64,000 bases of DNA. It comes from Pyrrhosoma nymphula. Taxonomy: Eukaryota > Arthropoda > Insecta > Odonata > Coenagrionidae. Position numbers and translations under genes: made by a program. Shown here in pieces: positions 1-13,600 of the stretch (positions within the stretch are counted from its first letter, which is position 1; each line of letters starts with the position of its first letter). The stretch lies in contig OY754327.1 in assembly GCA_963573305.1 (NCBI GenBank), positions 53,994,244-54,058,243 on the forward strand, given 5' to 3'. Below the pieces are notes generated by a model. It worked only from the letters and a program-made list of their open reading frames with translations, searched no databases and had not been told where the DNA came from.

Positions 1-1289
1 GTTTTCCAAGCTCCCAATCCTCACCAAATCTCGATCTTATATTTTAGAATAATCTCCTACCGTTTAACACCGTTGGGTTTATGAAGGCTGAATTATGGGA
101 GAGAGATGCGAAAGACAGTTTAAGGATAGTTTAGGAGTAAATAATGTTAAAGTAAACTCTTATTGGCCCACTTAATTTTATTTGATTTAAATTTCCCATT
201 GTCATAAAATAATTGAGATTTGAGTGGATGATGGTACTGGCTTAGCAATGAGTGGACTAGTGGTTTCGAGTAGTTTGAAGGCAAGGCTCTGCCTCGTTGT
301 ATAATATTTGTAAAAATGGAATATAAGGAGCTTGTGGAGAAAAATGTGTTTATTTAGCGTGTACTATGCAAATTAAAAAAATTTGTCATCGGTCAAGCGG
401 TCAATCTGATTCAGAAGGTATAACCCTTCCGCCTTCAATCCGATAGAAACTCATCTAGAGCGGTGAAAACAGAATGGAACAAAAATATTATTGCTCGTTT
501 GAAAACTTTCTGCTCCTAATTGCACAGGAAGCTATCTAGTGAAGGGGAGGAACCGTTGAAGAAGAATATTTGGAGGGAGACACAGCCTTATAATTCCTCT
601 TATACACTAGCATCCTACATGAACCGTCTCAGCTCAGCCGGAGCTCTCAAACACAGCTGCTTCTCTAAAGAAAAGCTTAATTCGACTATTCGCCACCTGG
701 TTTTTTGTTTCCGTTGATATTAATGGGAAAAATTATTGATGTATTCTTTCGGTGTTTTTGCTGCAAATGGAAAATATTTCAGTTATAATGTACCATGCAT
801 AATTTTACGTACATATGAATTCGTCAATAAATACAATTATGCTTTTTATGCGGGAAAGGCGAAAATTAATTAAGTGGCCCTTAATCTCCGTGGTTTATGC
901 GGATATATTTTCTAAAAATATCATGACCTCTCTTCTTAATGACTTAAAATTAATGCTATGAATAAGTTGACATGATGATTCTTTCAAAAGAACGAATATG
1001 AGACAAATTTCGAAAATGAATAGACACGCTTTCGTCAAAAACATTAATGACAACGACGCACCAGGACTAATTTTATATATTTTAGAATGGCCAGGCAAAG
1101 TCTCTTTGTAATGATAAACATCCGAAGGGTCAGCAAGACACTAGGCCAATTTAAAAAAAAAATGACTCTTAAGAAATAAGGGTGATAAAATTTAATATGT
1201 GAAGATCTTGTCTTCCACCCTGTCCATAATCTTCAAACATTAAATTCCAAAATAAATTTTATGATCTTCTTCACGAATAAGATAAGTTG
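1..1289. other. upstream flank of the NHR gene, 5' part duplicated at 17.7-18.2 kb
   Basis: No gene seen. Bases about 120-470 are similar to about 17680-18240 (for example AAACTCTTATTGG followed by the TGGTACTGGC and ATATAAGGAG blocks). This marks the left edge of a segmental duplication. The small open frames here look random. Confidence 0.55.
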
Positions 1290-1369
1290 GGAAGGAGAGC
1301 ATATATGGATGACATTGAGACTAGCGTATTTAGTCAAGTGACTTGTGTGCAACTGTCAAATACCTTAAA
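1290..1369 (+). promoter_or_regulatory. possible core promoter of the NHR gene
   Basis: A TATA-like CATATATGG lies at about 1300-1308. About 30 bp downstream, at 1333, is TCAAGT, which loosely resembles an arthropod initiator. The first in-frame ATG follows at 1370. The spacing is right, but the motifs are weak in AT-rich DNA. Confidence 0.25.
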
Positions 1370-1649
1370 ATGGCTCATTTTAAAGTGCTATTATTTATTG
1401 TTCAAACCCTTATTGTCCATGGAGCAACCTCTGCGTCAGTAACAGAAAACAGCTGTGCGGCTTATTCATCCTCAAGCAGGGAGGTGAACGTACAGATCAA
1501 CAGCAAGAGGGACCAAGATGGAGAATGGTTGACGACATTCAAAGCTTTGAAGTCGGATGGAAGTACGGACAATTTTGTGGTGGATGTGACGCAGACCATT
1601 CACAACTGTGCCGGAGGTCAGGCTGTTCAAATTAAAGGAGTAATCCATG
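1370..1649 (+). CDS. NHR-protein exon 1: signal peptide and N-terminal two-cysteine region
   Basis: The ATG at 1370 (AAAATGG context) starts MAHFKVLLFIVQTLIVHGAT, a clear signal peptide with likely cleavage near ATSA/SV. The mature part has ENSCAAYSSSSREVNVQINS, then DGEWLTTFKALKSDGS, then DVTQTIHNCAGGQAVQIKG. The two cysteines could form a disulfide. I do not recognise this N-terminal domain. The exon ends CATG/GTGAAC at phase 1; GTGAAC is a weak donor, but the corresponding site in the 22.7-kb copy is GTGAGC. The leftover G plus GA from exon 2 gives Gly. Confidence 0.8.
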
Positions 1650-4600
1650 GTGAACTTTAATAACTCAGAATATCTGTCTCTAATTTACTGCAATATTATT
1701 GCATATAAATTTCAATTTTTTCGCTCATTTATAAATATAGTACAAAGAGATAAAAGTTTACTTCATCAGGATGAGAATGACGATTCACCACTGTGAAAGG
1801 TACTCCAATGCTTACAACAATATTTATTTTTTGCTCGTTTATTGAGGGCAATTTTTACAAATAAAGAAGGCTACATAATTGAGCATGTCATCCAAAATTA
1901 TAATTGTCTGATGAATCGTACTCGGAACCCTATTGTGCACGCCACATCATAGTTTACATGATGCGCTTAATTTGTTTTTTCAATTAAACACAGGCACTCA
2001 TCGGAAATGAGTTAATTTGGACCATTCATAACTTAAGGTGTTCTCGATTGAGAAAATAGCGACTTTGAGCAATCCATTGGACACGTGAAACACAGGCAAT
2101 ACAAAGGTATCAAAGAAATATTTGTAATGGACCCCATGTTTTTCATGTCCAACTGCATGTGTCAGCGTTTAGGTGACTACAGTTTCTTCTCCATTACAGT
2201 AGGTGCATTCAGATCGAAGACATCTTTCCTGCCAATATAATCCGCCAACGTTGAAAATCGCTACTTATAACGATATAATTTATACTATGCCTACACCTAT
2301 ATTACTTTACTTATTTAGCGCTATTTCTACAAATTATAGAAGGCGTAATATGGGAGCATGTCATCCAAAATTTGAAGTGTGCCATATGACTAGTTTTCAC
2401 TGGGAAAACTTTAAGTCCAAATCCGCGTGGGGAAATATACATCGCACAGTACATCGTGGGGAACATCAATTGCGTACTTTGTGTTCAGATTCAATACCAC
2501 GACACAATGAAAAGGAAGTGAGTTCGTCCATTTGCATTTTCTTAATAGGTAAATGGGGGGGGGGAATACCATCAATTCTAATAGCCTCATTTGATTCGTA
2601 ATTAGCGGAATATTAAAATTTTAACAGCTGCTCGTGCTAGCTTAGGTGAATTAGCCACGTCACTAACTAGTGCGTTGATTAGTAAGAATTCGGGAGTAAG
2701 TAAATGTTTAACCAACGGTATTAACGCTGGAAATTGCGACTAATTTTCAAGTGAAAGACAGAATAAGCAATGTGAAGGTGAGAATAAAACTTCTACCCAC
2801 ATCAAGAAAGCTAGTAATGAGAATGTTTTCCAGTTATTCTCATTTCATTTTTTAGGCTGTGATGATGCAGCTTCTTTTACTAGCAGAAAATTACTTTCAT
2901 CGCGGACTCTGATTATGCCATAAGGAACATTTTTCTTGCTTTTACAATTACTTTTCTGATTATCCCTGGAGACCCATGTCCGTTCAAAAAATATGCCTAC
3001 CTCGAGTGTACATTGGTGGGAGGATCTTATCATTAATTTCCTATCAACACTTAATATGGGTTCTCTGCAGTCCATCAACGCTTCTAATCCAGTGCCAAAG
3101 AGGCACGGTAATTTCTGAAGACATGAGAACGACATTTGCCAGTTTCTTATCATCCTTAGTGATGTGTTGGCGAAAATTGGATATTTCTGTCATTTTTAGC
3201 GACTTTCAAAGGTAAAATCGTCGAGAAGTAGCGACAGTAATCAATAACGCGTCACTAATTAGCGAGGTATTGTTATGCCACGGTACAGGCAGAGGAAAAA
3301 TCGTTAGAATAAGATTAACGTCGAAACACGATTTTGTCTTGGGGCCGAAGAGAGACAAAAATTAAGTTGTAGTCATTTAAGATGGCGTTCAATGGAAATA
3401 AACTTCACAAATTTCTTAGTACTAATTTGGTTTTTGAAGTTGGTTAGTAAATCATCAAAATAATCCAAACTTAAACTGCGACATTACACGAGTTATTTTT
3501 TTTAATTTCACAGAATGTTTCAATAACGACTGGTTTCATGCAAAAATGGATAACATTAGGCAACACCTAATGATGTTCACTGTTGAATGAAACTGCTCGT
3601 TATGAAAAGATTCTATGAAATTTAACAAAGTGTTTTTTGTGTACCTTACGATGAGATTTCACAAAGTTGAGTCTGGTTCCATCGAATTCATTTGACTATG
3701 AAGTTAGTGAGAATATGTTTATCGATTCTCTACTGAGCTGTGATAAGACGATAATTTTCTATCAAACAACTCTGTGTTGCTTCTTCGCTGCAGCAATACG
3801 TTCGCAATTTTTTATATAAATCGTTTAACACTCATATAATCATAAAAATCGGCTTTGGGCACAAGAATATTTGAACAATAAATAGCGTGCAGTCTGCTGT
3901 TCAAACGGGATGCCTCCCCCTAGTGGTCGAACATTGGTGACGATCTGAGGATACTGAGACCAGACGCCGTGGATATCGAGTTATAACCTAGAAACTATCG
4001 GTAACAATTAATTCCCTGACTGATATTCAACCTCTTCCTAACATCCACCCTCTCCCATTCCCTCCTGTTCGGTTAGAGCCTTAAAATTTATTGTCACAAT
4101 TATTTCGATAGAAACTTCTCGTGGGGGGATTATGGTTATTTCTTGCGTGCTGTCGTTATCGTTATCTAAAATATCTAAATAAAAATATCTAAAACGCAAA
4201 CCGCTCTACAAGAGCTATGGCCACCTTGACGCGATCACTTTTTCGCTCTCATAAGCGCAATTGAAAAATAGCGATAACGAGAACTTCAGGCCTGATCGTT
4301 AACCGTGATCGCGCCTCGGAATCCGTAAGTTGACGAATTTAGGGTGGCAGTAAATTTTGTATCACATCGGAGATATTACCCATCAAGAAATTTGCGTCAA
4401 TAAAGGTCAAAGTCAAAGTTGCGCCAAAGTCACGATATTCTCCGGACTGATATTTAAGAATATCCTGCCTGTCCATTTCAGCTGTGTGCTCTTCTCATAG
4501 TTGTGGCGGGTTTGCGTGGAGGCCGAGTCAACAAGGAACACTGGAGAGGCAGCGGCGCCAAGGACGCGGAGCTGGCGAGAAGCGACCTAGCGAGAAGGAG

Positions 4601-7600
4601 TCAGCGGCTATATAAGGCGAAGACGTTGTGAATGTGGGGGAGTCTTTCTGTATGAACGTAACAGTGTAGTCGCTCGGGCCCGTCCCAAATAAAAAGGCCA
4701 TAACCGGAACTAGTTGGTGTTAATTATTTCACGGGAACAACACAATAGTGATGCCTCAAACGTTTTCTCAACCGTTATGAATAGGTTTTGGCTCATCGGT
4801 TTAGTTCCTAAAAAATACGGTACCTTAAGACAGTCAGCTTACATTTAGTCATAAAGGAGGTGTCTTGAAAATTCCCATCGCAAAAAAGACAACTCTCTTG
4901 TCCATGGTGTAGATATAATGTTTACGGAAACAAAATATAAGCGTTGAGTAGGAAAATTTGAAGTACAGTAACACGAGCCGAAAATGAATTGTCTTAATTT
5001 AAAAAAAATTTAGGATGGATAGGTAATATTAATCTGATATCTATTCTCGGTCCAGTGATGGGGAGACCTAACTGCACTGAACTTATTAACATCGGACAAA
5101 ATACACTTTAGGTCTAGAATGGAAGTAAAGAGAAAACCTACAGAGAAAAAAAATGTTACCGCTTATGAGTAAAAAAGGTAATTATAGCGGACTGATAAAA
5201 TAATGAATGAGAAAGTATACAGGAAAGAAGGAGGGGAGAGAAATGTATTGATCAATATACTAAAAATACAATTCTGCTGAATTAAGCAAATCCTAAGGGA
5301 TGATGGTACAATATGAGGTTTTAATACAATAACGCAGCAATCACTCCTTAGTAATTATCGCTAAGAGTTACTTCTAAGTAGTCGGTATCATCAACTAAGA
5401 AACAAGAAGGCCGAAAAATGTAAGAGAGCTGAAGAATAAATAAGAGAAGGCTCCGCAAGGGAGACCAAAAGGCCGATATAAGGATCAAATTAATCGAGAG
5501 ATATTTTGATAGGTATACTGGCAGGTTATACATACTATCTGGGTATAAGTATAAAAGTCAACTAGAGACTCTTCCTAGACACTAGACGCCGTTCTCCTAT
5601 CTAAAGACGGAAATGCACTAACCGTGCTTGTATATTTGAGGGGACGGGAAAGGTGGCCAGGGGAGGGCAGGCTGGTAAAGGGGCTCATGTTTTCAGCAGG
5701 AGGTTAGAGGTCAATCAGTTGGGAATTTCGTAGCAATCGTTTCAGGGAAATAAATTGAGATCTATTTCACATTTGACCGAAACGTCCGAACCGTGCTAAA
5801 AAGTGAATTTATACCAAAAATGTTTGCGGTAATTTCTATCAGAATTTTCAAAATCTTATCTGTTAGAAATAGATTCATTTTTTTAAATTTTGACACGAAA
5901 AGATACTTCACATTTTACCAACCATGTCTTGTATCCATATCTGGTGTTCTCTGAATGAGTACTCACTGAGGCTAAAAAAATCTCTGATTTTTAATTTTTT
6001 CACTCAATGGTTATTCGCGACGAATAGATAAAAACTATCGCCGCTCAACGCCTGATCACGGCGTCCGAGAGGAATATTATATATCACACTCCAATTAAGG
6101 AGATTTTGTGTTAAGGGCATACGCCAGGCGAGTCAACTGATGTTCGTAGTAATCTTTAACTCCGTTGGGACATGACTTTTTATTGTTACTTTAATAACTC
6201 TTACTGAAATTGGTTCATTCCATTCATCGTCTTTGAAATCTTCAGAAGAACTTGTTTTTCTCGTTTAATTAACCCATTTAAAAGCCGAGCTTGTTTCATT
6301 TATAGATTTTTACTTATCACTGGGTTCCTTTGAAATGTATGTCGACACCTTTTTATTTCCATTGGTTGACTTTGGGTGTTTATTTCAGTGGATCACTACA
6401 GAATGTCATGACGTCTTATGAAATTAGAGGAGGATAGTTATGACAAAGTGTTTCCAAAATGTGCTTCATGATTTTTTCCCCAATGATTCAGTCGCAAATT
6501 TCAGAGGGTTCAATTCATATCCATATTATATATTTTCCAATTCAATGATGCCTGCAAATTAAGTGAATATGTCACTGTCGCCCTCGGATGATGTTGAGAA
6601 GTCAATAACATGTGTTCAGATAGATTATTTCCACTCTATTAATACCATGAGTGACATTTTATTGATTTCCCCGCTCTTAAACTGCAGCCTTTTTTCTCTC
6701 TTGGCGTTTTATTTAAGACAAGGGGCCATATCGACTCTTTGGCAACTAAAAGGGGTCTTTGAGCTCAGCGGGTCAAGTATAAATCTTAGGGTGGAAAAGT
6801 ATTTTGAAAGAAATTTGAAAATTTGGCTAAAAAGCAACATCCTTCACCGGAATCCACTTCCAATAAAATAGAACGAGTGGTTATAAATCTAACCCAGGTG
6901 AATCTGAGTGAAGCTACAACCTCAGTCCTATCCAAAGGACTAAACTTCGCTATAGCACCAAGGAATATTCCAAAGGAGGAAATAATCACTGGGGTAGAAA
7001 ATGCTCTGCGCAAGCTACGAAAACCAGAGGCAGACGAAATTACGGAGGAATTGAGCCACATCATACGGAAAGCGGCACCTCCAAAACCGAATTTGACAAG
7101 GGCAGAGAGACTAGCCATCAGCGAACTCAGAAAAAGCGAGGATTTAATAATATTGCCGGCAGACAAAGGAAACGCAACTGTAATCATCTCGAAGGAAGAC
7201 TACAGAAAGAAGATTCACAGTTTGCTGGACGACCCAACCTACAAAGAACTGAAGTCGGATCCTACGGCAAAAATCCAGAAAAACATAAAGGAACTCCTGA
7301 AGCATTCATCAATACCTGAAGAGGAGAGACGCCCACTACTCCAGACCGCTCCTAAACCTCCACGACTGTACGGGTTGCCAAAAATTCATAAGGATGGGAT
7401 ACCACTCCGGCCCATTGTAAGTGCCATTGATTTACCCACGCATAAGCTCGCAAAGTATCTAGCCCATAGCCTACGACCATTCTCAGGCCTAACTACCACC
7501 TACGTAAAGAACTCCTCCTATTTCATCGAAATTATACAGGAAGCCAAGATTTCGGAAAATGATCTTCTTGTCAGTTTCGACGTGGTGTCCTTATTTACAA

Positions 7601-10600
7601 AAAATGCACGTTAAAGAGGCAATCGTCATCATTAAGACTCTAACGAAAAAAGGTCTTCCAAAGGATATTCCTAAAATGGTAGAATTTTGTCTCAATAATT
7701 GCTATTTCTCTTGGAATGGAAAATTATACGAGCAATCTGAAGGGGCATCCATGGGATCTCCTTTATCCCCAGTCATCGCCGATCTTTATATGGAAGACTT
7801 TGAACGCAAAGCCCTGGATTCTTTCCATCTAAAACCAAAACTCTTTGTGAGATATGTCGACGACACCTTCGTCATATGGCCTCACGGGACTGATGAATTG
7901 AATAAATTCCTAGAACATCTCAACAGTCATAATACTTCCATTCAATTCACAATGGAAATGGAGGAAAATAATCGGCTCCCCTACCTAGACGTTCTCGTCA
8001 CAAAGAAAGCTAATGGCACGTTAGGACATTCAGTTTATCGTAAGAAAACGCATACTGACCGCTATTTAAATGCCAAATCCCACCATCATTCTGGCCAAAA
8101 AGCATCAGTTATCAAAACTCTATATCACAGGGCATATGCCATCTCGGATGCCGATTCGCTCGCGAAAGAAAAACGTAACACCTCCTCGCCGCACTCCAAG
8201 GGAATGGCTATAACCGAGAATTAATTCGAAAAATCGCGCGTAAGGAAGAAGAGCAACGTCATGCGACCTTGGAGACTGAAAGAGAAGACCATCAGAAGGC
8301 AAAGGCACATGCTATCTTACCATACGTCGCAGGAACTTCAGAGAGGATCGCAAGAGTTCTCGCCAAACACGACGTCTTGACGAGATTTAAAAGCGTTAAG
8401 AAGACCTCTGACCTCCTTCGAAGCGAAAAAGATCGTCACCCATGTGACATATACGAAGGAGTGTATGAAGTGTCGTGTACCTGTGGTAAATCATACATCG
8501 GTCAAACATCTAGATCCCTAAAAATCAGAATAGAAGAACATCGTAAGGCAACCGAAAAGAAAAATTTTCGCCTTTCCGCGGTTGCAGAGCATGCATGGTC
8601 AGAACCCGGACACGTGATTAAATTCCACGAATCCAAAATCATTGCCAGAGAAAATAAATATTTACCTCGGCTGATAAGGGAGGCAATAGAAATAGTGAAC
8701 CACGGAAAGAACTTCAACAGGGAAGACGGTTATCCTCTCCCTACATCTTTCAAACGGCTTTTCCAACAATGGGATTCAAACCGAACGTATCAGCGCGCAC
8801 CTGACTAGATATATATAGAAGAAAATGATGCTCTGCAGATCAGTTGGACCTGAAGACGGGAGCTGGAATGCGCCCGAAACTGTCGTCCGCCCAAATGGAC
8901 CAACGCGGCCTAAACCCGGAAAATACTTTTCCAATTAATCACCGCGGAAGCCTCCGTACCAATTTCATAAATCTTAGGGTGTTGACTTAGTAGATCTAGC
9001 CTACCTCTCCGTTGTCTCAGGCGTAACTTTATGGAATTGGCTTAGCATATTGAATGAGAAGCAGTAAATTTGTAATTCCACATGTATTTATTGGAAACAA
9101 CCTAGGTTTCGACGTAGCACGTCATCGTTAGGTGAGAAGCATCATCGTCCACTTCATCATCCGACACGACATCATCATCCACCTGATGCCTGATAGCCTA
9201 CCTCTCTTCAAACTAAATGTGGTACTTTCCTTCATAGATTTAAAAAAATGTCTCTAACCATCTCATAATACAACATAGTGTCTAACTGACAAGTTAACTA
9301 ACGCTTGGCCATCTGCAAACACGGCTGAGTTTATTTGGTAGTTTCAGGCGTTACTTGGTGGAACTTCTTCATTGTATAAATGAAAAGCTTAAACTTTGTG
9401 GTTTCACAATGATAATTTTATTTGAACGACCCGGGTTTTGACGTTACCGGTTATAGTACGTCGAAACCCGGGTCGTGCAAATAAAATTATCATTGTGGAA
9501 CCACAAAGTTGAAGTTTTTTATTTATACACGGCTGAGCTTATCAGCTGCCTACCTACGTTCGTTCCATCTTCTGTTTACCACAATGCTTCCCAGAACATT
9601 TACTCCCGAGTAAAGATTAAAAATCAATCTTTCTATTGTTAAGCAGGAGGCACCCATGCTACACAGAATTTTGAGTAATGTATAAGGAACGTCTGAAGTA
9701 ATTTGCTACATAATCAAATTATTTAAAAAAGATAGGATTTGGACAATAACACTCGATTCTCTACGAGGTACCGCCATTTCTTGTAGCATTGAGTGTTAGA
9801 ACACTAGCTAAGAAGAATAATAATTATGAAATACCATTGAAAGGTATAAAGGATAAAAAATGAAATTTTATGACGCTTCCATGGAACACAGAATTTTTAG
9901 GTAAGTATAAAAGCACCTGGAGTCATTACCCGCATTATCAAACTATTCTAAAAAGGAAGGATTGGGGCAGTAACATTCGCTTCTCTACGAGGCGCCGCTA
10001 TGTCTAGTGAAAATGGGTGTTAGAATACCAGATAAGAAGAATAATATTTATGCAGACCACTGAAAGGGGTAGGTATAGAGCAAAAAATGAAATTTTCTGA
10101 TGGATTGTGCTAATACCTCACTCAATTTTCGCCTTATTCATTAACGGTGAGTAAATAGAAGAATTTCCGTCCCCATCTGTTTGATATAATCTCTAATATT
10201 TTATCATTCCTTCCTCTTGTTCCAGAAATGTATGGTTCTTTATGGTTTTCCATCTAACTCTGTTAATTTAATATGAGGCAAAGTCAATGGTTCTGAAAAG
10301 GCGTGAGGCATTGTTTTTATTTTACGTGTTTTGGAACACTGACAAAATTTTCAAATGGTTGGTAGTTTTTCACGTCATGTGTCATGGTACTGAATTACAA
10401 ACCCTATTTCATTTCAGGAAATGGGAAAGCAAACATTTCATATGACACACTCACATTCCATCCAAAATGTGGAACCAATGCTGCAATTAGCAATGACGGA
10501 AAATCAGTGAGTAAAATAAGGTGTGTACCTACTATTTGGTGACAAAAACATGACAACTTTAATTTTAAAATTGTTACTCGTTTTATTAATTTATGTTTTA

Positions 10601-13600
10601 AAATCAAGTTTACTAGTATCTACTTCTGAAGGTTTTATGTCTTGCAATATAAGTTATAAACAATATATCTCCTTTTTTCTAGTGACAATGTGCCATTGAA
10701 TGGAGTGGTTCTCACTCATAGACCTCTCAGACGGAACGAACTCTTTGAAATTCGCCTAGACAGAAAAATAAGCTTATATTCATCTAGCTTGGGTATTGGA
10801 ATAACAACTTACACGCCAGACAATATTGCAATGCCTGATCACATGTATAACTTAAAGTAAGTATCTCATTTGTTAGCTTAATTAATAGTTCATCACATTT
10901 CTCATCCATCAATTCAAGAAATTATTGATCCAGTTGCAGCTCAATACTTGGTAGCCCATGCCTGGGATGACCTTGGTTTTGCATTATTTAGCGCAGCTAT
11001 CCACGTTGGAGCTCATTTGTTTGTGATTGGATAGGCAACGGAGTCTTGCTTGATATACCCTTCATTATTGGGCTTGTGCTGCCACCTCAAAGGAGAGAAC
11101 TTATTGATAATCAGTGTGACTTATTGTAAACACCTATAACCTCTAGGTTTCAATTTCCAAATGCTATCTTGACTCATGGTGTTCCAAGGATTAATTTCGC
11201 TAAATAATTCTACTATTCTTTGAAGAATATTCGGCAATATTGGGTCAAAACTTGTCTCCAAAGAAAATATATTAACCTTTTTCCCAATATTTTAGGGAAA
11301 TCCAACTCTTGCTGGAATGATGGAAAATTTGAGACTTTAAAGTAAATTTTGGTAAATAGAGTAGTAGTAGTATTCATTATGACAAAAACAAAGAACAAAA
11401 TTTCACTCTTTATTTGAATGCTGTCGACCTGTTTCGACGTCTAAAGCGTCATTTACAAGACAAACAGTCATCATTTATAAAATGACAAATAGTCATAAAT
11501 TTGTCATAATGAATTCTATCTTCAATTTCCACCAAGTATCGCCACAATCGATTAATTTGATTAGTAATAGTGTGTTTAAAGGGTGCTTCGACAAATCGGT
11601 CATTTTGCACCACTTAGTACTCTTCTACTGTCGGAATAAAAAATATGGATACCCGAGTTTGCAGCCTAATAGCTAATGAGCGAATAAACCTATATGAACA
11701 GTAGTTACACCAAATTTTGGCTTAGTTCATTTTACGTTTACTTGTATAAGCAAATAAATTATATGACTATTTATTCTATTTTTATGACATCGAGAATAAA
11801 AAAGTACCAGTTTTTTGACGCCTTTCAACCAAGCCTCCACTTTGAAAATGTGTAACATAAAAACTTGTAGTTCGATCACAACCAAACTCCACCACCAGTT
11901 GGATACAAACGCTTTCTAATAAATTTCAACCAAATTACCAAATATTTAATATTTAACCAAACAAAAGTTGTTATCAAGTAACTACCTGCACTTTTATTCT
12001 TGACTGAAAGGTCGCACAAAAGCGTGATTGGTCGCGTTGTAGAGCTTAAAAGATGAAATATTCATTGATATCATTCTCCGTGTTACAGTAAAAACCAGTG
12101 TTTTTACATTGAGAGTTATTTTAAAAGCGTTTTCGTAAGCCGGTCTAGCAGGCGACCGGCTCGGCCGGATTTACCGTTACCGGGGTGCGCTGTTGCCCAG
12201 TTCGCGCGTACACCCGCTCTTCGCCACCAGTCGCTCGGCCTCAATGTCAGTAGGCTTTGTTTGTTATTTCTTCGAGTCTATTTATTTCGTTTTTAACTTA
12301 TTTGCTAAGAAGTTATTCTTTCCATTTCCCATCACTTTTTCCTTTGTGGTCTTTGGAGTTCCAATGGCAGGTTTAATCATGGTATTTACAGCTTATTATT
12401 TACACAAGTATTTACAAAATATAACATTACTATTTACAAATTTGTTTACATTTATTCATATTCGTCTTCTTCAGAAAAGTCTATGTGTTCGGAAGATTCA
12501 GAAGAGTCCATGAAATTTATTGCTAGTGGCTCAACAGTAGGGACATCGTCTGTTAAGTTATCATTTTCCCAGTAATGATCTTCTATCTTTTTGCATGGTA
12601 AATACACTTCCGCCACAGTTCAGGAGTTACAGAACATAAAGCTTCTTGGAAGAGCGTATTTATTTCCACCATACTTCTTCCCTTCTCTGCAGCGTTGAAC
12701 AAATTAACTTTTTCTACCTTGCCCTTGACATATGCCCTAATCAATTCAATGGGATTGAGTTCACAATGAGCTACGGGTAACCAAACAAGTTGAACGTCAG
12801 ATCGCTGCCGCAGCGTAAGTTTTCAAGCATTTTTACAGGTGCTTGAAAGTATGGCCGTGCAAGGACAATAGGTTCGGATTTTGTCAGCTGTTCAAACTTT
12901 TCAACATTCCGAGGCAAAGCGGTGAAACCCACGATAGAAACCCACGATATTATTTCATTTTTCCTCCACTACATCTTTGATTCCTCGTCGAAGGATCAAC
13001 AATCGTATGATACGGAGCTTGATCAATGACGATGGCAGTTTTTTTTGCAACATGCTTAGGACCTTTTTAAACCATACTCTTCGTAATGGGCAGATTTCAT
13101 TTCATTGTGATAGTCTCCGGTGCCTTTCTTTCCAATAAAACGAAGCTCAGCGCCAGGTAAAAATCTATCTTCACTTCCAATGTGTAGAATTATCACCCTC
13201 TTTCCAGCATGATGGAGTTTTGAAACCACCCAGCCATCCATATATTTATTGGTCATGCCCTCTGTATTGGTTGTAATTTGTTAAATCGGCGTTAAGTGAC
13301 TCGAAGAAATTTTCTTGCCACCCATGACTCTTAGTATGATTTTGTCCACACCACTATTCATCCGTAAAAAAACAAATTATACCCTTCAGAACGAAGTTCT
13401 CTCATCTTCCTTAAAAATGTATGGCGTGATGCTGCTACTGTCACAGACTCCATTAAGATGGGCTTTTTGTTAAGTTATTTAAAACGGAATCCAAGTTTTT
13501 TGACAATATTTAGAAGGGTAGATTGAGACATTTATGGAAAATCCGTTATATTTTGCACGAGATTGGAATGCAGGCTACCTATAGTCGGAAATAGATTACG

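Larger units (their letters stand above)
6779..8981 (+). mobile_element. Penelope-like element (PLE) with 15-bp target site duplication
   Basis: The direct repeat ATAAATCTTAGGGTG is perfect at 6779-6793 and 8967-8981, bounding a 2,173-bp insertion. The insertion encodes a PLE reverse transcriptase followed by a GIY-YIG endonuclease, then a 3' region with a hammerhead-like motif at 8846-8888. The element is probably 5'-truncated, since the coding frame starts close to the left border. It sits in intron 1 of the NHR gene in the same orientation. The perfect target duplication suggests a relatively recent insertion. Confidence 0.9.

Noticed and set aside
2203..2601. 132-codon plus-strand frame in NHR intron 1
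   Set aside because: Overlaps the duplicated non-coding flank; frame not conserved in the 23-kb copy and no domain recognised.
10506..10511. GTGAGT as the donor of NHR exon 2
   Set aside because: It is a better consensus, but joining to exon 3 there gives an immediate TGA. The GTGTGT at 10521 restores the NHR reading frame.
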